A stretch of 64,000 bases of DNA from CAVQAH01 sp963784195 (GCA_963784195.1 CAWARA010000020.1:1271858-1335857), one strand, 5' to 3'. Shown: positions 1-14,104, counted from the stretch's first letter. Made by a program: numbers and translations. The notes: generated by a model from the sequence alone, not told the origin.

Positions 1-2299
1 CTGGCGCGCCATCGGAACATCGAAGTGACGCTCGGCCGCCTCCCAATCGAGGTCGTACTGGGCGGCAAGACAGCCAAGCAGCGCATGTGCTTCGGGAAGC
101 AAGCCGTCGAACCCGAGCGCGCGTTGAGCCGCGATCCGGGCCGCCGCGACAGCTTCATGTGCCGAACATCGCCCAAAGTGGGCAAGACCCAGCCAGTGAA
201 ACCCCAGTCCGACGTGCGCCAGGGCGAACCCCGGGTCGAGATCGACAGCCGTCTCGAAGCACGCCTTTGCCAGGTCCCACGCGTCGGGTGTCACCTTCGC
301 GTGGTGATGCTTGGCTCTCAGATACGCTTCATAGGCCGGCAACTTCGGCATGTAGCGCGGCTGTGCCTTGCCCGAAAGCCGGAGCCGGAGCGCTCCGGTA
401 ATTGCCGCGGATATCTCATCCTGCAGGGCAAAAATGTCGCTCAGTTCCCTGTCATACCGCTCGCTCCAGACGTGCCCGCCATCGGTCGCCGCAATCAACT
501 GCGCCGTCACACGAATGCGCCCCCCGGCCCGCCGCACACTCCCTTCGAGCACATGGGTGACGTCCAGCGCTTCGGCGATCCGGCGAAATCCTGCTCTTTC
601 CCACGAAATGCGAACGCGACGTCCGCGCAATCACTCGCAACCCGTCGATGTGCGCCAGCAGATTGATGATCTCTTCAGCGAGGCCATCGCTGAAGTAATC
701 CTGATCCTTGTCCGCGCTCATGTTGGCGAAGGGCAGTACCGCGATTGATGGCTTTGTGGCGGCCGCGCGGGTGGCCGCTTCAAGACTGGCCGTAGGGTCA
801 GGCACTGCCGCCTGTGTCATCACATCGAGGCCCGCCTTGCGGAGGCCGTCGAGCAGGTGCTCGACGATTTCTACGTCGAACCACTTCCCAAGCTCCTGAC
901 GTGCAATGGCGGCGTAGTCCGGTCTAATCGCCAACAGTTCCCGAATGGCATGCCGCGCCGCCTCGCCGTCCCCGAGCTGCGCGTAGGTGGCAGCCAGCGC
1001 CACATCAACGAGTGAGACGCCGGGCAGGTTCATCTTGAGGGCCGTTGCCAGCGCACCGCGATAGTCAAGATGGCGATAGGCATTGAGGAACGACGCGTAC
1101 CAGTACCAGCCGGGGTGATGAGGATTGAGTTCGATCGCTCGCGCAATCAAGGGCACAACCACGATCCCAATCGCCGGAGTAGGCCAGTGTTTGGCCCACG
1201 TAGACGGCCGTACACGCGTCAATCGGATTGAGGGCCAGCGCTCGCTCGCCGGCCTGCCGGGACGCTGCAAATTCCTTGCGGAGATACAGCACCCACGCCA
1301 GCGCCTGATACGCGCGATGATTGGACGGATTGGCGTCGACGGCTCGTCGCGCGGCTCTGAGCGCGCCCTCGAGCGTCTCGCGCGCGGCGCCAAACCCGTG
1401 GCCGTATTCGTCCGCGAGCATGATCGACAGCATGGCCCAGCAATCGGAGTTTGCGGGGGCTTGTTGAACCGCGCGCTCCAGGCCCATCTTGGCCTCGGCA
1501 TGTTCCTCAGCGGTGACGCGTTCGGCGTAGCTGAGACTTCGCAGCAGAGCCTCGTACGGGCTGAGTTGCTCGAATGGCTTGCTGCGCACCGCCTGGCTCA
1601 TGCTGTGAGGGAGAACGCCGTACGCGTCGGCTACGGTGGAGACGATCCGTGGAACGAGATCGTCCTGCAGCGCGAAAAGGTCGCTCGAGACGAACGGCCG
1701 GTTGTAGGTCTCCGCCCACAGATGCGCACCCGTCGTCGCATCGACCAGTTGCACCGCGATCCGAAGTTGTGAGCCGGCCTGTCGGACGCTGCCTTCCATG
1801 ACGTAGCGGGCACCGATCTCCCGCGCGATCGTGCGCACGTCTGCCCCTGCGCCGGAGTAACGCAACGTCGAGCTGCGAGCGATGACGCGAAGATATGAGA
1901 AACGGGAGAGCCCGGTCACGATCTCTTCGGAGAGACCTTCAGCCAGCCCGGCGACCTCGGCGCTCGATCCCACGTACTTGAACGGCAGCACCGCAACCCA
2001 GAATCCCTCGTCCGTCCGGCGGCTGCCCGAGTCGGACCATCGTGGTGTCTCGATGTCCGTGGAGGCTCCGGTCGTCGACAACGATGGCTGCTCCAGACCC
2101 GCCTTCCGCAGTCCGTCCATGAAGTGCTCAGCGGATCGCGGATCGAACCACCGGCCGATCAGCTCCGCCGCCGACTGCGCGAATTCCGGCTTCTGCGCGA
2201 GCAGATGATCGAGCGCCGACCGGGCGGCCTGGCTGTCGCCGAGCTGCCCGTGTGCGGCAGCGGCGAGGACGTTCGACCAGAAGAACGGCACGTTGGCCT

Positions 2300-6367
<4,068 letters not shown>

Positions 6368-6455
6368 GTCATCCAGTCTCGCCTGGGAGGAGCGACATGA
6401 TACCCCGCGCGCAAATGATGTGCTGCCGTGAGGCAAGCCGGACTCGGAGCGCGCC

Positions 6456-7252
6456 TCAGCCCAGCCTGGACCTGGCGTCCTTCACCATGGAGATCAGCGC
6501 GGCGCGCACGTCCTCCGGCGTGCTGACCGGCTTGCCGAACGCCAGGCGGACGGGTCGTGGTCCCTTTGGGGTCATCGCCGACATGTCGAAGCCGTACCTG
6601 TCGACGCCCGTCATGCTCGCGGCGGTGATCTCGGTCGCTCTTGAAAAGGCCTTGCAGTAAAGCACCATGGCGTCGGCATGGTCGGCGTTCATATGAGCAA
6701 TGATGCCGGCGGCCGATGGACCGAGGGGATCCGGTTCGGCGGCCCGCCAGTCAGCCTTGCTGATCCACGACATCCGGCCATAACCGCCAATGTAGCGGAC
6801 ATGATCGACATGCAGCTTCCAGAACGCGAAATCGCGGAAGTCAGCGTAGTAGCTCGAGTTCGGATGAGCGGCGAAGAACGCGGCACGCGCGCTCCCGCCA
6901 TCGCCTTCGATGCGCGTGCACGGTCCGAGGATGGTGACGCGGCCGTTGGCGAGCGGATCTGCGGCGCCTCCCTCCGACACCAGCAGCGACGCGCGAGGAT
7001 CGCGCTTCAAGTTCTTGGTGTGCTCGGCGAGTCCGCTGATAAGGAAGACCGGGTCTCCGTCGTCAAAGGCGACGGTCACGAACGAACCGTAGGGGTAGCC
7101 CTCCGGCTCCAGGGCCAGGGTGCACAGCGTCCCGGTCGAGATCTGGGCGGCCAATGTTCGCGCGCGTTCCGCGTGCGTGGGTGTCGGGATATTTCGTCGT
7201 ATAGCAGTTCCGGCGCGTCGCGTGTCGGCCGCGCGTGTGCATCTTCGCTCAT
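6456..7252 (-). CDS. HugZ-like / pyridoxamine-phosphate-oxidase-fold protein with DUF2470 tail
   Basis: The first ~150 residues have the split beta-barrel FMN/heme-binding fold of the PNPOx superfamily ('PYGSFVTVAFDDGDPVFLISGLAEHTKNL..D.RASLLV'). The last ~80 residues match the DUF2470 domain ('GIIAHMNADHADAMVLYCKAF') seen in HugZ heme-degrading proteins. The frame visible from 7154 lacks the N-terminus. One missing base near 7165 joins it to an upstream ATG at 7252 (MSEDAHARPTRDAPELLYDE), which I take as the true start. It follows the DUF6090-like gene by 12 bp on the same strand, so the two may be cotranscribed. Possible roles are heme oxygenase-like or flavin oxidoreductase; the heme ligand cannot be confirmed by eye. 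Confidence 0.8.
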
Positions 7253-7264
7253 GATTCTCCCTCG

Positions 7265-7951
7265 CTACTTCCGCGCGCCGACGTCGATCGTCCCTCCAAC
7301 AGTGGGCCGGCAGGATGGTCCCGCCTGCGATGGCTCGCGCAGCCGGTCATCGAGACAGCGCGCCCACTGGTGCAGCGTCGCGATGTCCCTGCGCCATTCC
7401 TGCAGCCGGTCCATATGCGAGTCGAACGCCGGGGCGAGGCGTTTCCGATCTTCCGTGTAGAAGACCCGCGGATCGTCCTTGAGGCGGGGCAGGATCTCGT
7501 TCTCCGTGAACACCGTATAGCGAACGAACTTCTGTCCGGTCCCGTCGCGTTCGTCGTAGTAGAAGCACAGTTCCCACAAGAGCGTGGGATCGATCAGTTC
7601 TGCGATCTGAGCCTGGAGCACGCCCAGGCAGGGGCTCCGCGGCGGCGTGTCGGAACCCGAAATGCGCAAGAAGACGGGCGGCGGCGTCTCGCCGCGCTCC
7701 CGAGCCGCATTGAAAGTCGCCAACGCAGGATCGAGCTTCTGGTCAAATTTCTCCTCGACGGCGATCGAATCGCGCAGATCCTGCCGGAGAGCGGCGACCA
7801 CTTTTCCGGTTCGCTGCTCCCGCTCGCGCGCCGCCTGCTGGTTGCTTGCCCACACAGCGACGTAGACGCCGAGCACGACGATGACGAAATCGATCGTGAC
7901 AGCAAACCAGTCGTGCGTCCGGAGATGCGTGTAGAGGCGAGTGGGGCGCAA
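7265..7951 (-). CDS. Single-pass membrane-anchored protein, DUF6090-like
   Basis: 228 residues. A short basic N-terminus is followed by one transmembrane helix (about 15-36, 'WFAVTIDFVIVVLGVYVAVWAS') and a charged helical periplasmic region starting 'NQQAAREREQRTGKVVAALRQDL'. The pattern of a membrane helix followed by an Arg/Glu-rich coiled coil is typical of DUF6090-type proteins, whose function is not known. It sits 12 bp upstream of the HugZ-like gene. No enzymatic motif was found. Confidence 0.6.
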   Translation of the reverse strand: MRPTRLYTHLRTHDWFAVTIDFVIVVLGVYVAVWASNQQAAREREQRTGKVVAALRQDLRDSIAVEEKFDQKLDPALATFNAARERGETPPPVFLRISGSDTPPRSPCLGVLQAQIAELIDPTLLWELCFYYDERDGTGQKFVRYTVFTENEILPRLKDDPRVFYTEDRKRLAPAFDSHMDRLQEWRRDIATLHQWARCLDDRLREPSQAGPSCRPTVGGTIDVGARK

Positions 7952-8050
7952 ATCGAGCCGATTATCGCTCAGCGGCGAAGCGCGTCAACGTCGAATCAAG
8001 CCTTATCGAAGATTCGCCGCCACGGTGTGTTCAACGAGCAGTGTCGTTGT

Positions 8051-8122
8051 CTTGGCTATTTCGGCGCGCCGGCGTTCGCCACAGCCGCGATGGACGCGCT
8101 GGAGTTTCTGCGATCGTCGTGA
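8051..8122 (+). pseudogene. 72-bp remnant of a creatininase-family gene
   Basis: The bases are almost identical to 14880-14950 inside the intact creatininase-family gene (same strand, encoding 'LGYFGAPAFATAAM.A.EFLRSS'), with only a few substitutions. The flanks do not match. It reads antisense through the 3' end of the MFS transporter gene, whose stop codon lies inside it. It is a displaced fragment and not a gene. Confidence 0.85.
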
Positions 8123-9384
8123 GGCTCGCCACCCAGCTCCCGGGACGCGTCGACGTTCACCCAGAGCACGGCGCCGATGAGCAGCAGGACCGTCATCGGG
8201 ATGAATGGCGCGTCGTAGCTACCAGTACCGATCGACGATGTAGCCGTAGAGGACCGCGCCCGCGAGTCCTCCGACCTGGGCTATCGTGTTCATCAGGCCT
8301 ACCATCGCGCCGGCGCGCGGCCCGCCGATGTCCAGGCACACGCCGAACACCCCGGACTGTTGGAAGGTGATTGCGCCGTAGGTCAGGGCGAGGAAGGCGA
8401 CCGTGAGGAACTGATGGTGCGTGAGCATGGCCGCAACGGTGAACACCGCCGCGGCCGTCAGCGCAGTCGCGCCAATGACTCGTCGGCCGCGCTTCGCACC
8501 GAGCCGACGCACCAGGGCGTCGCTCGCGGCGCCCCCGGCGAGGTTGGTGCAGGCGGCGACCACGTACGGGAGCGCCGACAGCAGCAAGTTCGCGTCGCTG
8601 AATCCCCGGCCCCGGACGAGGAACGTGTGAAACCACGTCTGAAAGAAGTTGTAGACGTAGACGTAGCAGAAGGCGAGCCCCAGGATCGACCACACTGTGC
8701 TCGACCGGTAGGCTACGCGCCATGGGAACGCATGGCCCGCCGAGGTGGACGAGCCAGCCGCGGTGGAAGGGGGGCGAAACGAGCCCTCGCTTCTCTTCGG
8801 GCGAATCGCGGAACCACGCGATACCAGACCGCCGCCCAGACCAGCCCGGCCACGCCGAATACGTAGAACGACATCCGCCAGCCGTAGCGCATCTGGATCG
8901 GCAGCACCAGCAGCGGCGCGATGGCGCCGCCCACCTGGCTGGCCATCAGGTTCACCCCGGACATCGTGGCGCGTTGCCGCGGCGGGAACCAACGCGACAC
9001 CACCACTGACGCATTCGGAAAGGCGCCGGCTTCGCCCGCCCCGAACAGGAACCTGGTGAGCAGCAGCGGGTAGAAGCTCGTCATCGCGCCCGTCAGCGCG
9101 GTGAACGCCGACCACCACACCACGATGCGCGTGAGTACGCGCCGCGGGCCGAGGCGGTCGCCCATCATGCCTGTCGGAATTTCGAAGAGACAGTAGGCGA
9201 GCGTGAACATGCCCGTCACCCATCCCCACCCGACGGGATCGATCCCCAAGTCCTCCTGCATGCGCGGTCCGGCCACCGAGATGCAGACCCGATCGAGATA
9301 GGTGATCGCGAAGAGCAGGACGAGCAGAACCACGACGCCGCGACGGCCGCTCGATGCACTTGGCAGGATGGCCGATTGTGGCAC
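8056..9384 (-). CDS. MFS transporter, anion:cation symporter (ACS)-like, frameshifted
   Basis: The N-half is clear: 'ITYLDRVCISVAGPRMQEDLG', the loop motif 'GDRLGPRR', and 'FLFGAGEAGAFPNASVVVSRWF', the signature of the ACS family that takes up organic anions such as hexuronates, glucarate or phthalates. The C-half ('GLAFCYVYVYNFFQTWFHTFLVRGRGFSD...GGPRAGAMVGLMNTIAQVGG') continues in another frame after two or more indels at about 8740-8850. A further shift near 8220 restores a last helix ('MTVLLLIGAVLWVN'). The restored stop is at 8056, within the creatininase remnant, so the final ~20 residues are encoded by its antisense and may not be native. The substrate is not predictable. The M20 amidohydrolase upstream on the same strand could be linked in nutrient use. 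Confidence 0.8.
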
Positions 9385-9433
9385 AGCTGTCGACGTGACG
9401 CCCGATCCGATCTACTGGACGCCTAGCAGCTGT

Positions 9434-9561
9434 CTCACAAACCTGACGAACGTTACAAGGCGCGAGCGAGCTTTGTGAGCGAGCCACGCGAACGGAGCGC
9501 GCCGGCGAAGCGGCGCGCGAGCGAGCGTGTCGGGGAGTCCGAGGGGCGAAGCCCCTCGGAC
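9434..9561. other. Cluster of three inverted repeats between two minus-strand genes
   Basis: This spacer holds ctcacaaa (9434-9441) facing tttgtgag (9472-9479), then gcgcgccg facing cggcgcgc around 9498-9519, then a perfect 11-bp stem (9537-9547 with 9551-9561) closed by a GAA loop. There is no T-run next to the last stem, so it is not a classical intrinsic terminator. It may still end transcription after the M20 gene (stop at 9566) or be a REP-like extragenic element. Confidence 0.6.
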
Positions 9562-9565
9562 AAGA

Positions 9566-10828
9566 TTAGTCCGCCGCGACCGCCTCCACCGTCTTGTCGA
9601 CCAGTCGCAGGAACGCGTCGATCGTCACCTCGAGATCGGCCTCCGGCGTGTCTTCTTCCTTGCAGTGCGACAAGCCGTTGGTGGAACGGGCAAACATCAT
9701 CACCGCGGGCATGACGCGGCTCATCTCGACCGCGTCGTGCAGCGGTCCCGACGGCAGGCGTGGCGCGTGGCCCGTCGCCTCCTGCACCGCGTCGGCGCAC
9801 AGATCGACCAACCGCGGATCGAACCGGCAGGGATCGATGCGCCACAGGTGCCGCCACGTCACGGTTACGCCGTTGGCCGCCGCAGCGCGCGATGCCGCCT
9901 CGTGCGCGTCGGCGAGAGCCTGCCGCAACGTGTCGGGCTCGAGGGCCCGTTGGTCGAGCGCGATCTCGCACACACCCGGCACGGCGGTCACGATCGCCGG
10001 CTCGACCGAGACAGTGCCCACCGTGCACACCATCCCGGCGGCGGGCGTCGAGTGACGCCGGGCGATCTCGCGACAGGCGAGCGCGGTCTCGGCGGCAGCC
10101 AGGAACGCGTCACGGCGCATGGCGATTGGCGTAGACCCCGAGTGCGCGGCCTGGCCGACGAACCGCAGCAAGTGGCGCTCGACACCGTAGGTGCCAATCA
10201 CCGCGCCCGTGGATCGCCCCATCGCCTCGAGCACGGGCCCTTGCTCGATGTGGAGCTCGAGGTAGGCGCGCGGGTGGCGCTGGTCGAGCGCCAGTCGCGC
10301 CTCTGGCATGCGGTCCAGATCGACGCCGTTCTCGGCCAACGCTTCCGCGAGCCGCACGCCCTGGCGGTCAACCAGGCCTCGCACGCTGTCGGGCACGAGA
10401 CTGCCGCTTGCGCCCGACGACCCAAGCAGGCTGCGCGAGAAACGCGCGCCCTCTTCGTCGGCGAAGTCCACGACGGCCAGCGTTACGGGCGGGGTGGCGC
10501 CAGTGAACCGGCGGAGTGCCTCGATGCCCGCCAGTACGCCAAGCGCGCCGTCGAGCCAACCGCCGTTCGGCACCGAGTCGAGGTGACCGCCGATGATGAC
10601 CGTCTCCGGGCGCGCGCCCGGCACGGTAATCCAGTTGTTGCCGGCAATGTCGCATTCCGCGCGCAGGCCCCTTTCAGCCAGCAGCTCGTCGAGCCAGCGG
10701 CGTGCGTCACGCCACACCGGACCCCACGCGACACGCTGGGCGCCATGGCCGTCGCTGGTCCGCGCCGCCAGAGCGCGAAGGTTGGCAATCACATCGCGTG
10801 CGCTCACGTCGTCTCCTTCTGCCGCCAA
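9566..10828 (-). CDS. M20-family Zn amidohydrolase (N-carbamoyl-amino-acid hydrolase / allantoate amidohydrolase type)
   Basis: 420 residues, full length for the hydantoinase/carbamoylase group of M20 peptidases. Metal-site motifs are in order: GGHLDSVPNGGWLDGALG (His and bridging Asp), FADEEGARF (Glu pair), ELHIEQGPVLE (His), the lid-domain GQAAHSGSTP, and a C-terminal LSHCKEED. Family members hydrolyse N-carbamoyl amino acids, ureidoglycine or allantoate in pyrimidine or purine breakdown; the exact substrate cannot be read from sequence. The frame is intact, which is notable among its damaged neighbours. A GTG at about 10804 ('SARDVIANLRALA') is an alternative start. Confidence 0.85.
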   Translation of the reverse strand: MAAEGDDVSARDVIANLRALAARTSDGHGAQRVAWGPVWRDARRWLDELLAERGLRAECDIAGNNWITVPGARPETVIIGGHLDSVPNGGWLDGALGVLAGIEALRRFTGATPPVTLAVVDFADEEGARFSRSLLGSSGASGSLVPDSVRGLVDRQGVRLAEALAENGVDLDRMPEARLALDQRHPRAYLELHIEQGPVLEAMGRSTGAVIGTYGVERHLLRFVGQAAHSGSTPIAMRRDAFLAAAETALACREIARRHSTPAAGMVCTVGTVSVEPAIVTAVPGVCEIALDQRALEPDTLRQALADAHEAASRAAAANGVTVTWRHLWRIDPCRFDPRLVDLCADAVQEATGHAPRLPSGPLHDAVEMSRVMPAVMMFARSTNGLSHCKEEDTPEADLEVTIDAFLRLVDKTVEAVAAD

Positions 10829-10942
10829 CGTAGTGATCCTTCAACTAGTAGGTGTCAGGATCTTCCTCGATGAGGGCCTCGGCCGGCAAAATCCATCATG
10901 GACGCGGCCGCACCGTTTCACGTCGAAGCGCGTACGCCAGTT

Positions 10943-11011
10943 TTTCTCTCACTAGTCGCGCAGGGCGATCACCGGGTCAATCCTCGTCGCGCCTGCTGCA
11001 TCAGCCCGTCA
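10943..11011 (-). pseudogene. Remnant of the 3' end of an ADOP permease gene
   Basis: The bases from ctctcact through the run ending ctcgtcgcg match the last codons of the permeases at 15144 and 20719. They are joined directly to cctgctgcatcagcc, which in the intact genes lies about 95 bp further inside. The fragment is thus an ADOP C-terminus with an internal deletion at a short GCGC-type homology. It abuts the truncated GyrI-like gene. Confidence 0.8.
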
Positions 11012-11021
11012 GACACACCTG

Positions 11022-11423
11022 CGGGCTTTGGTGGGCGGATGACATCCAGGATTTCATCTGCGGCAAGCGGGACAAGTTGAACTGGCGAATGATGATCGTC
11101 TACGAGCCGGACTGGCTGACGCCGGAGATGTTTGAGAATGCTGTCGCGACGGCGACGGCGACGGCGACGACGAGACTGGGAAGCCACCCGCAAGCTTGCG
11201 ACTCGAACGCTATCCCGAAGGCCTAAGCGTCCAGATCATGCTTGTCGGCCCGCCCAGCGCGGAAGCGTCGATCATTGCCAGGCTGCACCGGGACTTTCTG
11301 CCGGCGCACAACCTGATCCCGCACGGGCACCATCACGAGATCTACCTGGACGATCCGAACCGCGTGGCGCCCGAAAAACTGAAGACTGTGCTACGCCAGC
11401 CGGTGCGTTCATCAGGCAAGTGA
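11022..11423 (+). pseudogene. 5'-truncated GyrI-like small-molecule-binding protein
   Basis: The translation 'GLWWADD...KLNWRMMIVYEPDWLTPEMFENAV' continues, after one indel near 11195, as 'LRLERYPEGLSVQIMLVGPPSAEASIIARLH...HGHHHEIYLDDPNRVAPEKLKTVLRQPV'. This is the C-terminal two thirds of the GyrI-like family (about 200 residues, SOUL/GyrI ligand-binding fold). The usual N-terminal ~75 residues are absent, and the ADOP remnant lies in their place. A (GCGACG)4 hexamer run at about 11146-11173 encodes Ala-Thr repeats next to the frameshift and may itself be unstable. No start codon in a sensible context is seen, so it is probably not expressed. Confidence 0.8.
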
Positions 11424-11456
11424 GGTCAATGTGCCACAACAGCGCTCGACTGATCC

Positions 11457-12127
11457 TCATCCGCGTCTTCGTCGCCGATGACTGCCCGCGGGACGCGATC
11501 CCTTCCGCCGTGAATGTGACGGCGCGTCGGAAAAGAACGCGGCGATCAGCGCTTCCATTGCCCGCTCGATATCTTTGGACGAATAGGCGGCTGGGTAGCC
11601 GGCGTCCTCTGCTAACTGGCGATCGCGCATCAACCCCTCGCACGCGCCGATGAGCATCGATCGAATCGCCGCTGGCGCAAGTGGCACGCGGAGTTGGCCG
11701 GCCCGCTTCGCGTCCTTCAACAGCGCGTCAATGCCCTCTACGAAGCGTACAGAATCCTGCGCTCACCGTTGCCCCGCCGCTGTGAATCCGGCGGCCCTCG
11801 AACAACATCAGCCGGCGGACCTCGGCGTTGGACCGCAATCCTCGCCACCATCAATGCAATGATTGCCCTTAGGCAGTGAACTGGGTCTGGATGCGCGGCA
11901 GCAAGTGGTTCGACCTGCGCGTTGAGGTTCGCCCACGCCATGTCGAAGAGCGCCGCCAGGAGCCCCTCCTTACTGCCAAAATGTTTGATGAGCTGGGATT
12001 CACTCGTTCCCGCCTGACGCGCAACATGCGCGGTCGAAGTTTGCGCGTAGCCCTGACGCGCGATGAGCGAAAGCGCCGCCGCGAGCATGCGGTTCCGGCT
12101 CGATGCGGCTGGCGGTATTTTCGACAT
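11457..12127 (-). CDS. TetR/AcrR-family regulator, frameshifted
   Basis: The N-terminal helix-turn-helix is clear: 'MLAAALSLIARQGYAQTSTAHVARQAGTSESQLIKHFGSKEGLLAALFD'. The ligand domain continues after indels near 11850 and 11750 ('LFEGRRIHSGG', then 'DALLKDAKRAGQLRVPLAP') to the stop at 11457. The start at 12127 (MSKIPP) leaves a normal-length TetR protein of about 220 residues. It is convergent with the GyrI-like remnant. The ~45 bp upstream contain inverted repeats that could be its own operator. Confidence 0.75.
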
Positions 12128-12163
12128 CCTGTGTCGTATTCTACAACGCCCAGGGAGCGAGCT

Positions 12164-12208
12164 AGTAGTATTACTACTGCACGCCCATATAGCCCGTGCA
12201 GCAGTAGT
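12164..12208. promoter_or_regulatory. Candidate TetR operator: palindrome plus imperfect inverted repeat
   Basis: AGTAGTA-T-TACTACT is a perfect 15-bp palindrome (12164-12178). It overlaps a second, imperfect inverted repeat (actactgcacg facing cgtgcagcagtag, arms about 12173-12206) centred on an AT-rich core. It begins about 37 bp upstream of the tetR start codon and lies in the spacer shared with the secreted-protein gene at 12366. Binding by this TetR is inferred from position only. Confidence 0.55.
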
Positions 12209-12365
12209 TAACCTCTGATGGGACGCAACCTTACTGATGATGACGTGACGTATCCAGGCGTGCCGAGTGCTCGCTTGAGCTAGTCGGAAGATCGCCGCGG
12301 TATATCTTTTGCGTTCGGGCGGCCGCCAGCGACGCGCGGAATGCGTGCGGGGCGAGGAGCCGTCA

Positions 12366-13501
12366 ATGAAGAAAAAACTCTGCGTCACCGTCAGCCTGCT
12401 CATTGTCGTCACCGTCACGGTTTACGCAACTTTCTTTCAGGGCTTCGAGGTCAATACCGACGGGTGGTTCGGCGCGAACCGGGTCGCGTCCGGGACTCAT
12501 TCCGTTCCCTCGAAAACGGGGGTTTACCACGCCGAGGACACCGGAGTCCCCCCGCATACGAATGGCGGTGCGTTTACTCGCTGGGGTGGCTACAGCAAGA
12601 CGTTCCCAACTGGTGGATATACGACCTCGATTGATGTTTATCTCGACATCTCTCCGCCTTACATGAATGGCGGCATGCGCGTATGCGAACGACACACGCT
12701 TCGACTGGTCATCGGCGATCAACACACCGGCCTGTGCGCATCGGCGCGATTTCGTCTTCAACGCCGGCTTCTACACCGATATGGTCCCACCAGGGGTCGG
12801 TCCGCGATTTGTAATCAGCGCGAGCAACAACGCCACTCGCAGCGGCGCGTTTCCGAAGAACCCAGGACGAGATCCTTTCGCCATCAACCTAGAGGGCTGG
12901 TACACCTTCGAGCACCGGTTCTACGACAGCGGCGGAGGGGTGCTGGCCGTGGAACTGACGATCAGGGATGCCGCTGGGGACGCCGCTCCATGATCGTGGA
13001 CTCTCAGCGATCACGTCCGACGTCATCGGCACGACGGTCGGCGGCAACCGCTACGGCTGGTTCGTCATCAACGAGTTTCCATTTCTGGCCTTCGACAATT
13101 CAGCGCTCGTCGGCTTCCAGGACTTCTGCATGCTGCCCGAGAGCACCGCGGGCGCCAAGATCACGGCCGGCGGCTGGATCCCCGCCAATGTGTCCTCGAA
13201 GGCCAACTTCGGCTTGACCGCGAAAGTGAATGCGAGCGGCGCGCCCTCAGGACATCTCACCTACCAGGACCATGCCCAGAATCGCACGGTCCAGAGCACG
13301 TCGATAAGTTCCGTCGTGGTGAGCGGCAACTGCGCGACGGTGCGTGGCACAGCCAAGGTCAACGGCAGCGGGTCCTTTGGGTTCGAGGTACAGGTGTGCG
13401 ACAACGGCGAGCCTGGGAATACGGACACGTTCAGCATTTCGATGAGCGATGGCTACAACAACTCTGGCACCCTGGGCGGCGGGAACGTCCAGCTTCACTG
13501 A
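12366..13501 (+). CDS. Secreted protein with C-terminal post-COAP-1-like domain, frameshifted
   Basis: The start ATG at 12366 is preceded by GAGGAG and opens a signal peptide (KKKLCVTVSLLIVVTVTVYA). The following 'FFQGFEVNTDGWF' is typical of secreted beta-sandwich proteins. Two indels, near 12670 and 12990, separate the three collinear parts. The C-terminal ~110 residues ('GGWIPANVSSKANFGLTAKVN...GHLTYQDHAQNRTVQSTSISSVVVSGNCATVRGTAKVNG...GGGNVQLH') resemble the post-COAP-1 domain, a beta-rich module often found as a tail on secreted proteins. It is 16 bp upstream of another small secreted protein, so they probably form an operon. Function unknown; no catalytic motif. Confidence 0.7.
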
Positions 13502-13517
13502 CAGAAGGAGCAGACCA

Positions 13518-13988
13518 ATGAAGCGACGAATGATTTTTCTCGCCGGCATTCTGCTGCTGGCGATGGTCGCGCAGGGGCCGGCGGTCGCGGGTGCCCGCAA
13601 CGATGACGCTATGGTGGCTGGCTCCGGGGCCGGTATCTTCCCGGCCGGAACAACGTTCTCGGGCCTGACGCTGAGCGCCCTGCAGTTCGGCCAAGGCGTG
13701 CTGACGGACGGCGGCTCGACCTCGGGTGTCTTCCATGCTGTGCTCATTGGAACGTCAGTCCTGGGTCGGGCCCAGCAGATTACCGTCGAAGGAAAGGTTG
13801 AGGGTGGACTCCTCGACGGTAACCCCAGCTTCAATGGGATCGCGAAGGTGGACATGGGCTTCGGCGATCTGCCGCTGGTGGATGTTCCATTCAGCGTGAC
13901 GGTGAGTTCGCAGAGCCTCCAATTGACTCTCGCCGGAACCTCACTGCCGGCGGCCGTTTTGTCCGCAGGAGCAATTGCGATCGAATAA
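13518..13988 (+). CDS. Small secreted protein of unknown function
   Basis: 156 residues. The ATG at 13518 has an AGAAGGAG Shine-Dalgarno sequence at 13502-13509. Residues 1-25 form a signal peptide ending around AVAGA. The mature part is Gly/Ser/Val/Leu-rich with alternating hydrophobic residues, as in an all-beta fold, and has no cysteine. No family recognised. It directly follows the post-COAP-1 protein, so the two are probably cotranscribed and exported together. Confidence 0.75.
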   Translation: MKRRMIFLAGILLLAMVAQGPAVAGARNDDAMVAGSGAGIFPAGTTFSGLTLSALQFGQGVLTDGGSTSGVFHAVLIGTSVLGRAQQITVEGKVEGGLLDGNPSFNGIAKVDMGFGDLPLVDVPFSVTVSSQSLQLTLAGTSLPAAVLSAGAIAIE

Positions 13989-14104
13989 ACGCGCACGCGG
14001 CGTCACGAGATCGCGAGAAGACCTCCCGCATGGCTCTTGGCCGCAGCGCTCGGGGGAAGGGGATCTTCGCGAGACTCGAAAGATGCGCGTTCTATACTGG
14101 CGGC

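Noticed and set aside
11146..11173. Hexamer run (GCGACG)4 as a possible regulatory or phase-variable repeat
   Set aside because: It lies inside the coding part of a truncated GyrI-like gene, and four units is little evidence of instability. The nearby frameshift is about 20 bp away and not in the run.
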